Positions 37,042 to 47,327 of a stretch of 64,000 nucleotides of DNA are shown one piece after another; the stretch's first letter is position 1; every line of letters begins with the position of its first letter. The notes beneath the pieces are model-generated. The model was given only the letters and a program-made list of their open reading frames with translations. It made no database searches and was not told the DNA's origin. This stretch comes from Desulfocapsa sp. (lineage in GTDB: Bacteria > Desulfobacterota > Desulfobulbia > Desulfobulbales > Desulfocapsaceae): positions 141,021 to 205,020 of the forward strand of contig JAESPV010000025.1 in the NCBI GenBank assembly GCA_016765495.1, in the 5' to 3' direction. The translations under genes were made by a program, and so were the position numbers.

Positions 37042-38247
37042 ATGTATACAGAATTAGCTGTTCTGGCACTGTTTGTTTTTTGTTACAGTTTGATAGCGGG
37101 CAGGATTGAACGAGCTGCCGCATCTGGCCCAATTGTATTCGTTGTTGCCGGTTTGTTCATGGGTCCCCTTGGGCTTGGCTGGTTTGATGGTGATTCCACG
37201 CATGTGGAATTAAGGGTACTTGCTGATTTAACACTTGCTCTGGTGCTGTTCATTGATGCAGCAAATGCTGATTTCAGAGTACTTAAACAGCAGTATCGCA
37301 TCCCCCTGCGAATGTTATTGTTAGGGCTTCCCGGTGCTATTTTCCTTGGTACCATTGCTGCCTCATTCCTGTTTGACAGTTTATCCATATACGAAGCTGC
37401 AATTTTAGGTACCATACTTGCCGCAACCGATGCCGCACTGGGTAAAGCTGTTATCAGTAATAAGGCTGTACCGGTACAGATCCGTGAAGGATTAAATATT
37501 GAGAGTGGCTTTAACGATGGCTTGTGTGTTCCCATTTTATTTGTTTTTATCGCCATGGCTGTCGGCACCAGTTCTGAAGGAAGTAGCTCCATGCTGGCAT
37601 TAACACTTGTAGCTGAAGAACTTGGAATTGGACTCGCTGTCGGATTAGGCCTTGCCGCCATAGGTACACGCTTATTCAAGTGGTGCCATAATCGTGGCTG
37701 GGTGACCGATGTTTGGAAGCAAATGACGGTTGTGGGACTGGCTATCGCCTGTTTTGCACTTGCCCAAAGCCTGCATGGCAGTGGGTACATCGCCGCATTT
37801 TCCGGCGGCCTGCTTTTTGGATACAAGTCGAAGCAATCCACCCACAAACTGATACTGGCTGCAGAAGGGATTGGGGAAACAATGGCCCTCATGACCTGGA
37901 TGCTTTTCGGATCCATTGTCATTGGTCAATCAATTGAATACCTTACATGGGAAATGCTGGGATATGCTCTCTTGAGTCTTACCGTCGTGCGTATGCTTCC
38001 TATCTACTTGTCATTGGCAGGTTCTGGAGAAAGTACATCTGCAAAATTATTCCTCGGCTGGTTCGGTCCACGAGGCCTGGCCAGTATAGTTTTTGCCATT
38101 ATTGTGATAAACAAGGGTGTGCCTCAGGCAAAATTCGTGGCAATGGTTGTGGTACTAACAGTATTCCTCAGCTTAGTTGCCCACGGTATTTCCGCAAACC
38201 CGCTGGCTAAATTATTCGGTGACAAAACAGATGCAAAAAAGAAGTAA
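37042..38247 (+). CDS. cation:proton antiporter (CPA1/NhaP-like)
   Basis: ALFVFCYSLIAGRIERAAASGPIVFVVAGLFMGPLGLGW; ILAATDAALGKAV; internal start chosen. Confidence 0.88.
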   Translation: MYTELAVLALFVFCYSLIAGRIERAAASGPIVFVVAGLFMGPLGLGWFDGDSTHVELRVLADLTLALVLFIDAANADFRVLKQQYRIPLRMLLLGLPGAIFLGTIAASFLFDSLSIYEAAILGTILAATDAALGKAVISNKAVPVQIREGLNIESGFNDGLCVPILFVFIAMAVGTSSEGSSSMLALTLVAEELGIGLAVGLGLAAIGTRLFKWCHNRGWVTDVWKQMTVVGLAIACFALAQSLHGSGYIAAFSGGLLFGYKSKQSTHKLILAAEGIGETMALMTWMLFGSIVIGQSIEYLTWEMLGYALLSLTVVRMLPIYLSLAGSGESTSAKLFLGWFGPRGLASIVFAIIVINKGVPQAKFVAMVVVLTVFLSLVAHGISANPLAKLFGDKTDAKKK

Positions 38248-38391
38248 CTACCGTAATAGACTCTTCTTGCTTGTCCTAATTCGAGTTCCAATAGAAAAAA
38301 ATACTGTTATGGAAATCCTTTCATTTTTAAAAAGAAGTTGGCTATTTTTTATGCCGCCCCATGACAGGTCATTGACTGAAAGGAATACTTT

Positions 38392-39549
38392 ATGAATCTT
38401 ATTTATCTTTGCCCTCAGTTCCCACCCAATTACGTTCCTTTTTGCAACTGCCTTAAGGAACTGGGAGTAAATGTTCTTGGTATCGGAGACGGGACTCCAG
38501 AGTCCTTGACTCCAGAAGTGCAGAATTCACTGACCGCCTACTATATGGTTGATGATCTTCATAATTACGAGTCTCTCCTGAAAGCTTGTGGTCATTTCAC
38601 CCACCAGTACGGCAAAATAGACCGCCTTGAATCCCATAATGAATATTGGCTGGCCACCGATGCCAAGCTTCGTCAGGATTTTAACATCAAAGGCCTGAAA
38701 CCCGCTGATATGCTGTTTATTCGTCGTAAATCAGGGATGAAGGAGGTCTTTCGGAAGGCCGGTATCAAGGTCGCACCCGGTAAGGTTATTCACACCCTAT
38801 CCGAGGCAAAAGAAGTCATCAAGGAGGTGGGCTACCCTGTTGTTGCCAAGCCGGACGATGGGGTTGGTGCTCTCGACACCTTCAAGATCCACGACGAGGA
38901 GGAACTTCTCTCCTTTGTTGAGAATAAACCGAAGCACGATTATATAATGGAAGGTTTTGTCAAGGGTACTATTTTCTCCTTTGATGGCCTGACAAACCGA
39001 GACGGCAAGATCATCTTCTGTACTGCCCACACTTATAGCCAGGGGATCATGGAAGTAGTGAACAACGCAGACCATCTTTATTATTATTCACTTAAAAGTA
39101 TCCCCAGGGAGCTCGAAGAGTTGGGCCGCAAAGCTGTTTCCGCCTTTGAGATCCAAGAGAGATTTTTTCATATCGAATTCTTCAAAACGGGCTCGACCGA
39201 CTATGTAGCCCTGGAAGTCAATATGCGGCCACCGGGTGGATACACCACCGACATGTTCAACTATGCCAATGATATCGATGTTTATGCTCTATGGGCCGAA
39301 GTTATTAATGGCCGAACCACCCCTCTGGAGTATGAGAGGAAATACCATTGTTGCTACGTAAGCCGCAAGAACCGTTTTAACTATGTCTACAGCCATCAGG
39401 CAATCATGGAGCGCTATGGCTCCAGTATTCTGGAGGTTCAATCAGTACCGGGCGTCTTCAGCGCAGCCCTAGGCGATATCGGTTATATCTTCCGGACTGA
39501 ACATGAGCAGGATATCATAGAAATAACCTCCTTTATCCAAAAGCTGTAA
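38392..39549 (+). CDS. ATP-grasp family ligase of unknown substrate
   Basis: GYPVVAKPDDGVGALDTFKI ATP-grasp region; EVNMRPPGGYTTDMFNYAND. Confidence 0.85.
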   Translation: MNLIYLCPQFPPNYVPFCNCLKELGVNVLGIGDGTPESLTPEVQNSLTAYYMVDDLHNYESLLKACGHFTHQYGKIDRLESHNEYWLATDAKLRQDFNIKGLKPADMLFIRRKSGMKEVFRKAGIKVAPGKVIHTLSEAKEVIKEVGYPVVAKPDDGVGALDTFKIHDEEELLSFVENKPKHDYIMEGFVKGTIFSFDGLTNRDGKIIFCTAHTYSQGIMEVVNNADHLYYYSLKSIPRELEELGRKAVSAFEIQERFFHIEFFKTGSTDYVALEVNMRPPGGYTTDMFNYANDIDVYALWAEVINGRTTPLEYERKYHCCYVSRKNRFNYVYSHQAIMERYGSSILEVQSVPGVFSAALGDIGYIFRTEHEQDIIEITSFIQKL

Positions 39550-39732
39550 AATGGTAGAGCAGAATGGACATCCTTGATGTGATTCCATAATTTCTAACTA
39601 GATTGAGAAGCAACTCCGGCAGGCATACCAACAGTCATAGCATAAAAGAGAACTCCATAACCGATCCGGCTGCCTTATCATCACAGAACCTTGTTGTTTG
39701 TCCTGCCCTGTCAATGGGTACAGAATATTTGC

Positions 39733-39927
39733 TCAGTGCAACCTGGACAGAAAAATAGTGCATGCAATTGCCATGATGTACCAAAGGAAAAGCTTAGACG
39801 TGGAAAGGATGCGCTCCATTTTCCCCTGATCATTTGAACAACATCCGACGCCTTCATCCTCCCAACTACTACTGTCTTCCGGCGTTATCAGCCAGAAAAT
39901 ATTTTTCTCTTTACTTTGATGCTTCAT
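39733..39927 (-). CDS. small membrane protein, divergent from chimeric regulator
   Basis: MKHQSKEKNIFWLITPEDSSSWEDEGVGCCSNDQGKMERILSTSKLFLWYIMAIACTIFLSRLH; strong AAGGAGG upstream; C-terminal TM. Confidence 0.4.
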   Translation of the reverse strand: MKHQSKEKNIFWLITPEDSSSWEDEGVGCCSNDQGKMERILSTSKLFLWYIMAIACTIFLSRLH

Positions 39928-40075
39928 CATTCCTCCTTCCTCTCTCGCTGCTTAATACAGCCTTGCAAACTCTTTTCTTTTTTCTTTGCATCATTATAAC
40001 CGAGGTGGTAAACAAGGACAGATACAGAACAGAAGAAAAACAACCAGTACAGAAATAGATGGCAAGGATGGCAAC

Positions 40076-42130
40076 ATGGAATATCAATATTTAAAAATAG
40101 CCAACAAGCTGGAACAACAGATTTTGGCTGGAGAATACCTGGCAGGGGATAAACTTCCTTCTCTGCGAAAACTGAGGGCTTCCACAGGTCGATCCATGTC
40201 CACAGTATATCAAGCCTATGAAGAACTGGAGAACCGGGGCCTGGTTGAGGTAAGAGAAAAATCCGGGTTCTTTGCCCGACCTCTTTTAAACGATATTCTC
40301 CCCCTGCCAAAGCAGGGTGTATCGCAAATAAAGTCACATAAGGTGGCCATAAACGTCCTGTCCTCCATGATGCAACGTTCCCTCACCAATCCGGATCTTA
40401 TTCCTTTTGGTGAAGCAGCCCTTGCCACCTCTCTTTTACCGGGAAAACAAATGTCAGCGGCTGTACGTTCTGCTGCAGCAGGATATCAGGATGGAAGTTG
40501 CAGCGGTTACGGAGCACCGTCTGGATACGAAAAATTGAAAAAAGAGATCAGCAAACGTTCCCTTGGCCTCTCTCATAGAGGCATTACCAGCGAAATTATT
40601 ATTACTCGGGGGTGCATGAACGGGATTGAACTCTGCTTGCGCAGTGTGGCACGTCCAGGCGATACCATCCTTTTGGAGTCCCCCACTTTTCTCTGTTATC
40701 TCCAACTGATTGAAGATCTCAACATGCAGGCTCTGGAAATCCCGGCAGACCCGATCTCCGGTCTGGATACCAACAAACTAAAGTCCACCCTGGATGAGCA
40801 TGACATTCGTGCAGCACTTTTTATACCCACATTCCAAAATCCCCTCGGATTCGATATGGGCGAAGCTGCCAAAGAAGAACTGGTCTCTCTGTTCACCGAG
40901 CGTGGGGTTCCCATTATTGAAGACAATATCTATAGCAATCTCTATTTTGGAGAACATAAATCCCTTCCTTTAAAACATTTTGATAGTCAGGGAATGGTGC
41001 TTCACTGCAATTCTTTCTCCAAAGATCTCATGCCCGACATGCGAATCGGTTGGCTCCTCGCAGGAAAGTATCGAGAAAAAGTGAAACGACTTCAATTCAA
41101 TAACAGCCTGGCAAATTCCCAGTTGATGCAGCATGCATTGGCGCTGTTTCTGGAGACTGGCGGATACGAAAGGCACCTTAGAAAGCTCCGTAACAGCCTG
41201 CGACGACAGGCAGCTGATATGAGTCAATCCATTGGGCGTCATTTTCCTGCAGAGACTAGAATATCATCCCCCAAAGGAGGTTTGACCCTCTGGGTTGAGT
41301 TACCGGACAGCGTAGACAGCCTTAAGCTCTTTCGTCTGGCAGAAAAAGAAAATATTTCCATATTACCGGGCACCCTCTGTTCAGGCACCGGTCAGTACGA
41401 TCACTGTATCCGTTTATGTTACGGCCACCCATGGGATGATAAACTGGAAAAGGGCATGGCAACACTTGGCGGTCTGGTACAATCTCTGGTCAAGAAAGAG
41501 CAGAAGATCAGCAACAAATCGAGCACAAATGAAATCGTCATCGGCCTGAACAGCGATCCTGAAATCCTCAAAATTGAAGACATTATTCGTAATTTCAATC
41601 AGCAGGACAGTGGCTCAACACTTCGATTTCACCAGTCTATTTCCGGCAACATCCTCAAACTCATTGCAAGTAATGAGTTGCACGGTGGTTTTGTTTTTGG
41701 CGAATGCGACGATGACAGGTTTGTGGTTCAACATCTGGTCACCTATTACCTCAAGATTGTAGGACCAATCCAAATGGCAGATAAAATTGCAGATGCAGAA
41801 TACCGGGATCTGGCAGAACTCCCCTGGATAGGAAATCCCTCGGAATGCCCTTATTGCCAATTAATGGAAGATATATTCTCTGAACGTGGTTTTCGCCCCA
41901 AAATTGTCATGTTTGCCAGTGACGAGTCTGCTATTCTCACCATGATAAAAGCTGGTGTGGGCTTAAATTTTATGCTTGAAGATCAGGCCGAAATATTGGC
42001 TGGAGAAGGTCGCCTGGTGACATGGGAACGGGAAAGATTTACATTTCCATTATCATTTGTCACTTTGGAAAGTGCTCAGAATAATGAACAGGTACAGACA
42101 GTTAGAAAAGTGATTGAAAGGATTTGGTGA
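40076..42130 (+). CDS. MocR-type transcriptional regulator (GntR HTH + aminotransferase) fused to a LysR-type substrate-binding domain
   Basis: LPSLRKLRASTGRSMSTVYQAYEELENRGLVEVREKSGFFAR (GntR wHTH); AAT domain; residues about 505-684 LRFHQSISGNILKLIASNELHGGFVFGE...CPYCQLMEDIFSERGFRPKIVMFASDESAILTMIKAGVGLNFM (LysR effector domain). Confidence 0.88.
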   Translation: MEYQYLKIANKLEQQILAGEYLAGDKLPSLRKLRASTGRSMSTVYQAYEELENRGLVEVREKSGFFARPLLNDILPLPKQGVSQIKSHKVAINVLSSMMQRSLTNPDLIPFGEAALATSLLPGKQMSAAVRSAAAGYQDGSCSGYGAPSGYEKLKKEISKRSLGLSHRGITSEIIITRGCMNGIELCLRSVARPGDTILLESPTFLCYLQLIEDLNMQALEIPADPISGLDTNKLKSTLDEHDIRAALFIPTFQNPLGFDMGEAAKEELVSLFTERGVPIIEDNIYSNLYFGEHKSLPLKHFDSQGMVLHCNSFSKDLMPDMRIGWLLAGKYREKVKRLQFNNSLANSQLMQHALALFLETGGYERHLRKLRNSLRRQAADMSQSIGRHFPAETRISSPKGGLTLWVELPDSVDSLKLFRLAEKENISILPGTLCSGTGQYDHCIRLCYGHPWDDKLEKGMATLGGLVQSLVKKEQKISNKSSTNEIVIGLNSDPEILKIEDIIRNFNQQDSGSTLRFHQSISGNILKLIASNELHGGFVFGECDDDRFVVQHLVTYYLKIVGPIQMADKIADAEYRDLAELPWIGNPSECPYCQLMEDIFSERGFRPKIVMFASDESAILTMIKAGVGLNFMLEDQAEILAGEGRLVTWERERFTFPLSFVTLESAQNNEQVQTVRKVIERIW

Positions 42131-42163
42131 GTGGTGGATTTGCGGGTAATTTTCTTTCATTGC

Positions 42164-42211
42164 AAAAAGGGGGATTTTGCAAGCAGCGCAATCACCCCTT
42201 TGTTTATTTTG
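42164..42211 (+). terminator. probable terminator between regulator and DUF445 gene
   Basis: AAAGGGGGATTTTGC...GCGCAATCACCCCTTTGTTTATTTT imperfect stem followed by T-rich run. Confidence 0.5.
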
Positions 42212-42287
42212 GCTATTAAAAATAGCCTCTTAATAACCAAAAAATTAATGCAACGACTCGGTAATCCAGTAAATTCCAATCAGTACA

Positions 42288-43901
42288 TCACATAGCATTC
42301 AAGAAAAACAAATTCAAGCATCCTATCAAAAATCCCAGTAACGCCCCAAAAAGATTGATATATTTAAACTGTTCTTCCATAATGGAAAGCAGAAGTCGTT
42401 CCAGGCGCATAAGATCAAGTGAATTGACTTTTTCTTTTACGATCTTCTGAATATTTAAAGAGTCGACAAGACCGGGAACTTCGACAGCAAGCATACCAGA
42501 AGCCATTCGTTGCAGGGAAGCGTAGATCCCTTCCCTGACACCTGCAGGCAAAAGTCTGGATATTTTTCCCACACGGTGATCCAATAGATTGTTCAACAGA
42601 CTCCCAACCATTGAATCCAGAGTTTTTCTGGTTTTTTCAGCTTTAAGAATGGTAAAAGCTTCCTGTTTCAGCCATTTCCTCCCTCGTGTTACACCATCTT
42701 CGCCCATTAGATCAAAAAGTATTTCACCCAGTGGGATTTTACCGCCATCTATGTGTGTCTCAATATTATCACGAATCATGGAGGCAAAGGCATTTGTGGT
42801 TTCCGGTTCCTGCAAAAGAGCAGCCAACTGCTGACTCAGGTTTGTACAAAAACCCTCCACCATATCATCATGATCATTTCCCACCATTTTCACCAGTGGA
42901 GTACCAAGTATTCCCACACTTCGTTCACGGAGAACTTTCGCAACCCTGCTCTGCACTTCATCATTCTGAAGCCACTCAACAATATCTTCTTCTTTTTCTT
43001 CAAGATATTCTCTTACTTTTTTTTCCACTACCTCGGGTGTAAGAAAACCACTTGCCAGAGCTGCCATTGGCCCCATACCAGCGACAAAGGAGTCCACTCC
43101 CATGCGTACTCCTGTAACAATACGATCTCTGATCGCAGGTTCTGCAATAATTTCTGCAAGTTTACTGAGCAAAAGCGGCGTCTGGTTCTCAATGGACGTT
43201 ACAATCAACTCCTGCATGGAACCAGGCATTATGTCACTTAAACTTTTTTCCTGCTGTAATACCGCATACACCTTTTGCTGAACAAAACTTTCAACCCACT
43301 CGTTCATGGCTGGGCTGGCAAGCATTCTCCCCAGACTTTTTTCCAGAAATTTGTAGACAGTTTCTCTATCTGCACCGGGTAGAAACATTTGCAGATCAGT
43401 GGCAAGCAGGCGATCAAATTGTTCATCTATGGACTCTTCGAGGATTTTTACAAAAGACTCTGAATCAAGAAATGAATGAATAGCTTTTTGTGATTGATCA
43501 GTAATTGCGTGAACTGCAACCTGATAATAACTTTGATATTTTTCCGGTACAATTTCGCACAGCGGACCATGATCTTTTTGGAGCAGAACCTCTCCCCTGC
43601 TTTCTATCAATTCGTAGAGAGTTTTCTGAAAACTTTTCTTTCCCAATGCCTTGCTGATCTCGGTACTGGTAAGCAAATGGCTTCCCACCATCTCACCAAT
43701 ATTAATTGCAAGGTCGCCCCGTTTAGACGGGATCACTCCTGGAGTCATGGGAATGCGTATGCCAAAAAGATATTTTGCGGTCAGTGGTCGAAACAGCATC
43801 TTAATAGCCACTTTATTCGTTAAATATCCGATAAATGCGCCCAGTAATGGAGGTGCTGCATATTGTAAATACGGTATTAAGCTAGAAGGATTAAACGGCA
43901 T
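42288..43901 (-). CDS. DUF445 family membrane protein
   Basis: AAPPLLGAFIGYLTNKVAIKMLFRPL...FGIRIPMTPGVIPSKRGDLAINIGEMVG. Confidence 0.88.
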   Translation of the reverse strand: MPFNPSSLIPYLQYAAPPLLGAFIGYLTNKVAIKMLFRPLTAKYLFGIRIPMTPGVIPSKRGDLAINIGEMVGSHLLTSTEISKALGKKSFQKTLYELIESRGEVLLQKDHGPLCEIVPEKYQSYYQVAVHAITDQSQKAIHSFLDSESFVKILEESIDEQFDRLLATDLQMFLPGADRETVYKFLEKSLGRMLASPAMNEWVESFVQQKVYAVLQQEKSLSDIMPGSMQELIVTSIENQTPLLLSKLAEIIAEPAIRDRIVTGVRMGVDSFVAGMGPMAALASGFLTPEVVEKKVREYLEEKEEDIVEWLQNDEVQSRVAKVLRERSVGILGTPLVKMVGNDHDDMVEGFCTNLSQQLAALLQEPETTNAFASMIRDNIETHIDGGKIPLGEILFDLMGEDGVTRGRKWLKQEAFTILKAEKTRKTLDSMVGSLLNNLLDHRVGKISRLLPAGVREGIYASLQRMASGMLAVEVPGLVDSLNIQKIVKEKVNSLDLMRLERLLLSIMEEQFKYINLFGALLGFLIGCLNLFFLNAM

Positions 43902-44544
43902 ATGATACTACCTCTGCTGGAGTTGAAACAATTTTCCAGGCATTATTATTTTGAAGTTCTGCATGATCCCGAAAACCCCACTCCACACCAATGGTCCTCA
44001 TTCCTGCACTGTTTCCAGTCTGCATATCTGTTGCAGTGTCGCCAACGTAAAGAATTTCACCTGCCACCAGGCCCATTTTTTCAACAATCTCTATTGCCCC
44101 GGCTGGATCGGGTTTTTTTGCAACACCTTCCCGCTGACCAAAAACACATACGAATGAATGCTCAGGAAAGAAATATTCCACACAGTGTTTTGTGAATTCA
44201 TGGGGTTTATTGGAAAGCACCGCAAGCTGCAGACCAGCCGAAGACAAAGCGGTAATCATTTCAGGAATACCTTTATAGGGAGCAGAACGTACATGCCAGG
44301 ATTTAGCATATATTTTTCCAAACGTATTCATGTACTCCAGCAGCTGATCATCACTTGCATCGGCTGCGGGAATAATTCGTTGCATCAATGTTTTCAAGCC
44401 TTCGCCGACAAAATAACGATATGCATCCACCGGATGAGCAGGAAAACCAAAATGTTCAAGGGTTGCATTGCCGGCAATGGCAAGATCCTCAAGAGTATCC
44501 AGCAGTGTTCCGTCCAGATCAAATATCAGTCCTTTGCATTTCAT
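43891..44544 (-). CDS. gph: HAD-family phosphoglycolate phosphatase
   Basis: LIFDLDGTLLDTLEDLA; VLSNKPHEFTK; YVGDTATDMQTGNSAGM. Confidence 0.88.
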   Translation of the reverse strand: MKCKGLIFDLDGTLLDTLEDLAIAGNATLEHFGFPAHPVDAYRYFVGEGLKTLMQRIIPAADASDDQLLEYMNTFGKIYAKSWHVRSAPYKGIPEMITALSSAGLQLAVLSNKPHEFTKHCVEYFFPEHSFVCVFGQREGVAKKPDPAGAIEIVEKMGLVAGEILYVGDTATDMQTGNSAGMRTIGVEWGFRDHAELQNNNAWKIVSTPAEVVSYAV

Positions 44545-44733
44545 GATTTCTTCCTTTTCCCAGCACATATTAACAGGAGACTTCCTCTTTCAAATCCTTG
44601 GCAACAATAGCACCTGACAATTTTTCACACAACTCAAAATCAAAGCTAGTCATTTTTGTTCACTTTTTTTACTATTAATGATATGGATAGCTGACAGATT
44701 AAACCTAATATTACTTTCAGATGGATTAATACT

Positions 44734-45360
44734 ATGCTCTTTATTCATTTTTTCAAATCATCCATTGGTAAAAAATGGATAATGGCCTGCAGCGGAAGTT
44801 TCCTGATTCTTTTCCTCTGTAGTCATGCAGCTGGAAACGCAACTCTTTTCCACTCTATGCCACTCTTCCAGGACTATGCTGACCAACTGCACAGCCACCC
44901 CCTGATCATCTCGTTTTTAAGTAACGTACTATTTCTGGTCTTTGTCATTCATATAGTCACTGGAGTATTACTCTTTCTACAGAATCGCAAAGCAAGAGGT
45001 ACCGGATACAGGGTACAAAAAAGGGCGGTTAAATACTCACAGGCTTCAAGAACTATGATCTTCAGCGGATTCTTTATCCTGCTTTATATCCTGATTCATA
45101 CCTATGCTGTCTCTTTTGGGGACCACAGAATAATCAGCCTCACCATCTCTTATCTGTTTAGCTCTCCTCTTGTGATACTCTTTTATATCACTTCCTTCAT
45201 AGTGCTTGCCATTCACATAACTCACGGGTTTTGGTCAATGCTGCAGACATTTGGTGTTAATCACCCGAAGTACAATACGCTGATAAGAAATTTAACGTAT
45301 ATTGTTCCCGTATTTTTTCTTCTTATATTCAGTGCCATCTCCCTTATTTTTATCTTTTGA
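44734..45360 (+). CDS. sdhC: succinate dehydrogenase/fumarate reductase cytochrome b subunit
   Basis: SSIGKKWIMACSGSFLILFLCSHAAGNATLF; 5 TM; precedes sdhA. Confidence 0.9.
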   Translation: MLFIHFFKSSIGKKWIMACSGSFLILFLCSHAAGNATLFHSMPLFQDYADQLHSHPLIISFLSNVLFLVFVIHIVTGVLLFLQNRKARGTGYRVQKRAVKYSQASRTMIFSGFFILLYILIHTYAVSFGDHRIISLTISYLFSSPLVILFYITSFIVLAIHITHGFWSMLQTFGVNHPKYNTLIRNLTYIVPVFFLLIFSAISLIFIF

Positions 45361-45383
45361 ACAGGAATTGAACAGGTATACTC

Positions 45384-47312
45384 ATGGAACTTAAATCCAA
45401 TGTCCCCGAAGGCCCTTTGTCCGAAAAATGGGATAATCATCGTTTTTCCTCAAAACTTGTAAACCCTGCGAATCGTCGTAAATATTCAATTATTGTTGTT
45501 GGAACAGGTCTTGCCGGAGCCTCTGCTTCTGCAACTCTTGCTGAACAGGGGTATGAAGTAGAGACATTTTGCATTCAGGACAGCCCGAGACGTGCTCACT
45601 CCATTGCTGCCCAAGGGGGGATAAATGCAGCAAAAAACTATCAGAATGATGGCGACTCCATTCTACGTCTTTTTTATGACACCATTAAGGGCGGCGATTT
45701 CAGATCACGCGAAGCCAATGTATATAGATTAGCCCAGGTCAGCAATAGTATCATCGATCAATGCGTTGCACAGGGTGTTCCCTTTGCCCGGGAATATGGG
45801 GGAACCCTGGCCAACCGTTCTTTTGGTGGGGCACAAGTTTCACGAACCTTTTATGCGCGCGGCCAGACAGGGCAACAGCTTCTGCTCGGTGCCTACTCTG
45901 CCCTCGCACGCCAGATCAAAACCGGAAAAGTTACCATGCACACCCGTAAGGAGATGATGGAACTTGTTCTTGTTGACGGGAAAGCCCGGGGTATCGTTAC
46001 AAGGGACACAATAACCGGAAAGCTTGAAACATATTCAGCGGATGCCGTAATTCTTGCCACCGGCGGTTATGGTAATGCCTATTTTTTATCCACCAACGCC
46101 ATGGCTTCGAATGTCACAGCCGCTTGGCGGGCACATAAAAAAGGTGCTGGTTTTGCCAATCCTTGTTTTATCCAAATCCATCCCACCTGTATTCCGGTTC
46201 ACGGTAGTTTTCAATCAAAACTCACACTGATGAGTGAGAGTCTTCGCAATGATGGCAGGGTCTGGGTTCCCAAAAAATCTGGTGATACGAGAAGGCCCGG
46301 TTCTATTCCTGAAAATGAGCGCGATTATTATCTCGAAAGCAAATATCCCAGTTTTGGAAATCTTGTGCCCCGTGATGTTGCATCCCGTAATGCCAAGGAA
46401 CAGTGTGACGATGGAAAAGGTGTGGGTACAACTAACCTTGCTGTCTATCTTGATTTTGCAGAGGCCATCAGCAGGGATGGTGAAGCTACAATCCTCAAGA
46501 AATACGGAAACCTTTTTCAGATGTATGAAAAGATAACGGACTCCAACCCTTTGCACGAACCTATGATGATCTATCCCGCTGTTCATTACACCATGGGGGG
46601 GCTTTGGGTTGACTATAATCTGATGACAACAATCCCAGGGCTGTTTGCCATTGGGGAATGTAATTTCTCAGATCATGGAGCTAATCGCCTGGGTGCCAGT
46701 GCCCTCATGCAGGGGCTTGCAGACGGATATTTTATTATTGGCACAACCATCGCAGGCTACCTGGGTTCTACAGAGCAAGACACAGTGGACAACGGGCATG
46801 AACAGTTTTTAGCTGCGAAGAAAAGTGTTCAGGATCGTATCGCCAAACTTTTACGTAGCAGTGACGGCGGTCCTGCGGGAAAGTTCACCGTTGATGAAAT
46901 CCACAAAGAGCTTGGCCTCCTGCTTTGGGATCATTGCGGTATGGCACGGAACAAAGAAGGACTCGAAAAGGCATTGACTGAGCTCCCGGAAATTCAGAAA
47001 AAATTCTGGAACAATGTGTATATCCCAGGCACTGGCAAAGAGCTTAATCAATCCCTTGAACGGGCAGGACGTCTGGCTGATTTCCTTGAATTTGCAGAAA
47101 TCATGATCCTTGACGCACTGGATCGTGCCGAATCATGCGGTTGTCATCTGCGGGAAGAAAGCCAGACAGAAGAAAATGAAGCCAAGCGTGATGATGCCAG
47201 ATACAGCCATGTTGCAGTTTGGGAATATCAGGGAGAAGGTGGAGTGCCAAAACTCCATAAAGAACCGTTAATCTTCGAGAATGTGACTCCAAGTCAACGA
47301 AGTTATAAATAA
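45384..47312 (+). CDS. sdhA: succinate dehydrogenase/fumarate reductase flavoprotein subunit
   Basis: [58 protein letters not shown]. Confidence 0.95.
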   Translation: MELKSNVPEGPLSEKWDNHRFSSKLVNPANRRKYSIIVVGTGLAGASASATLAEQGYEVETFCIQDSPRRAHSIAAQGGINAAKNYQNDGDSILRLFYDTIKGGDFRSREANVYRLAQVSNSIIDQCVAQGVPFAREYGGTLANRSFGGAQVSRTFYARGQTGQQLLLGAYSALARQIKTGKVTMHTRKEMMELVLVDGKARGIVTRDTITGKLETYSADAVILATGGYGNAYFLSTNAMASNVTAAWRAHKKGAGFANPCFIQIHPTCIPVHGSFQSKLTLMSESLRNDGRVWVPKKSGDTRRPGSIPENERDYYLESKYPSFGNLVPRDVASRNAKEQCDDGKGVGTTNLAVYLDFAEAISRDGEATILKKYGNLFQMYEKITDSNPLHEPMMIYPAVHYTMGGLWVDYNLMTTIPGLFAIGECNFSDHGANRLGASALMQGLADGYFIIGTTIAGYLGSTEQDTVDNGHEQFLAAKKSVQDRIAKLLRSSDGGPAGKFTVDEIHKELGLLLWDHCGMARNKEGLEKALTELPEIQKKFWNNVYIPGTGKELNQSLERAGRLADFLEFAEIMILDALDRAESCGCHLREESQTEENEAKRDDARYSHVAVWEYQGEGGVPKLHKEPLIFENVTPSQRSYK

Positions 47313-47327
47313 CAGAGATTTTCTATT

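Noticed and set aside
37083-37922. 279-aa minus-strand ORF
   Set aside because: Antisense to the cation:proton antiporter; Pro/Ser/Thr/Ala-rich shadow ORF, not a credible protein.
42753-43241. 162-aa plus-strand ORF within DUF445
   Set aside because: Antisense shadow of a well-supported DUF445 gene; His/Phe-rich artefactual composition.
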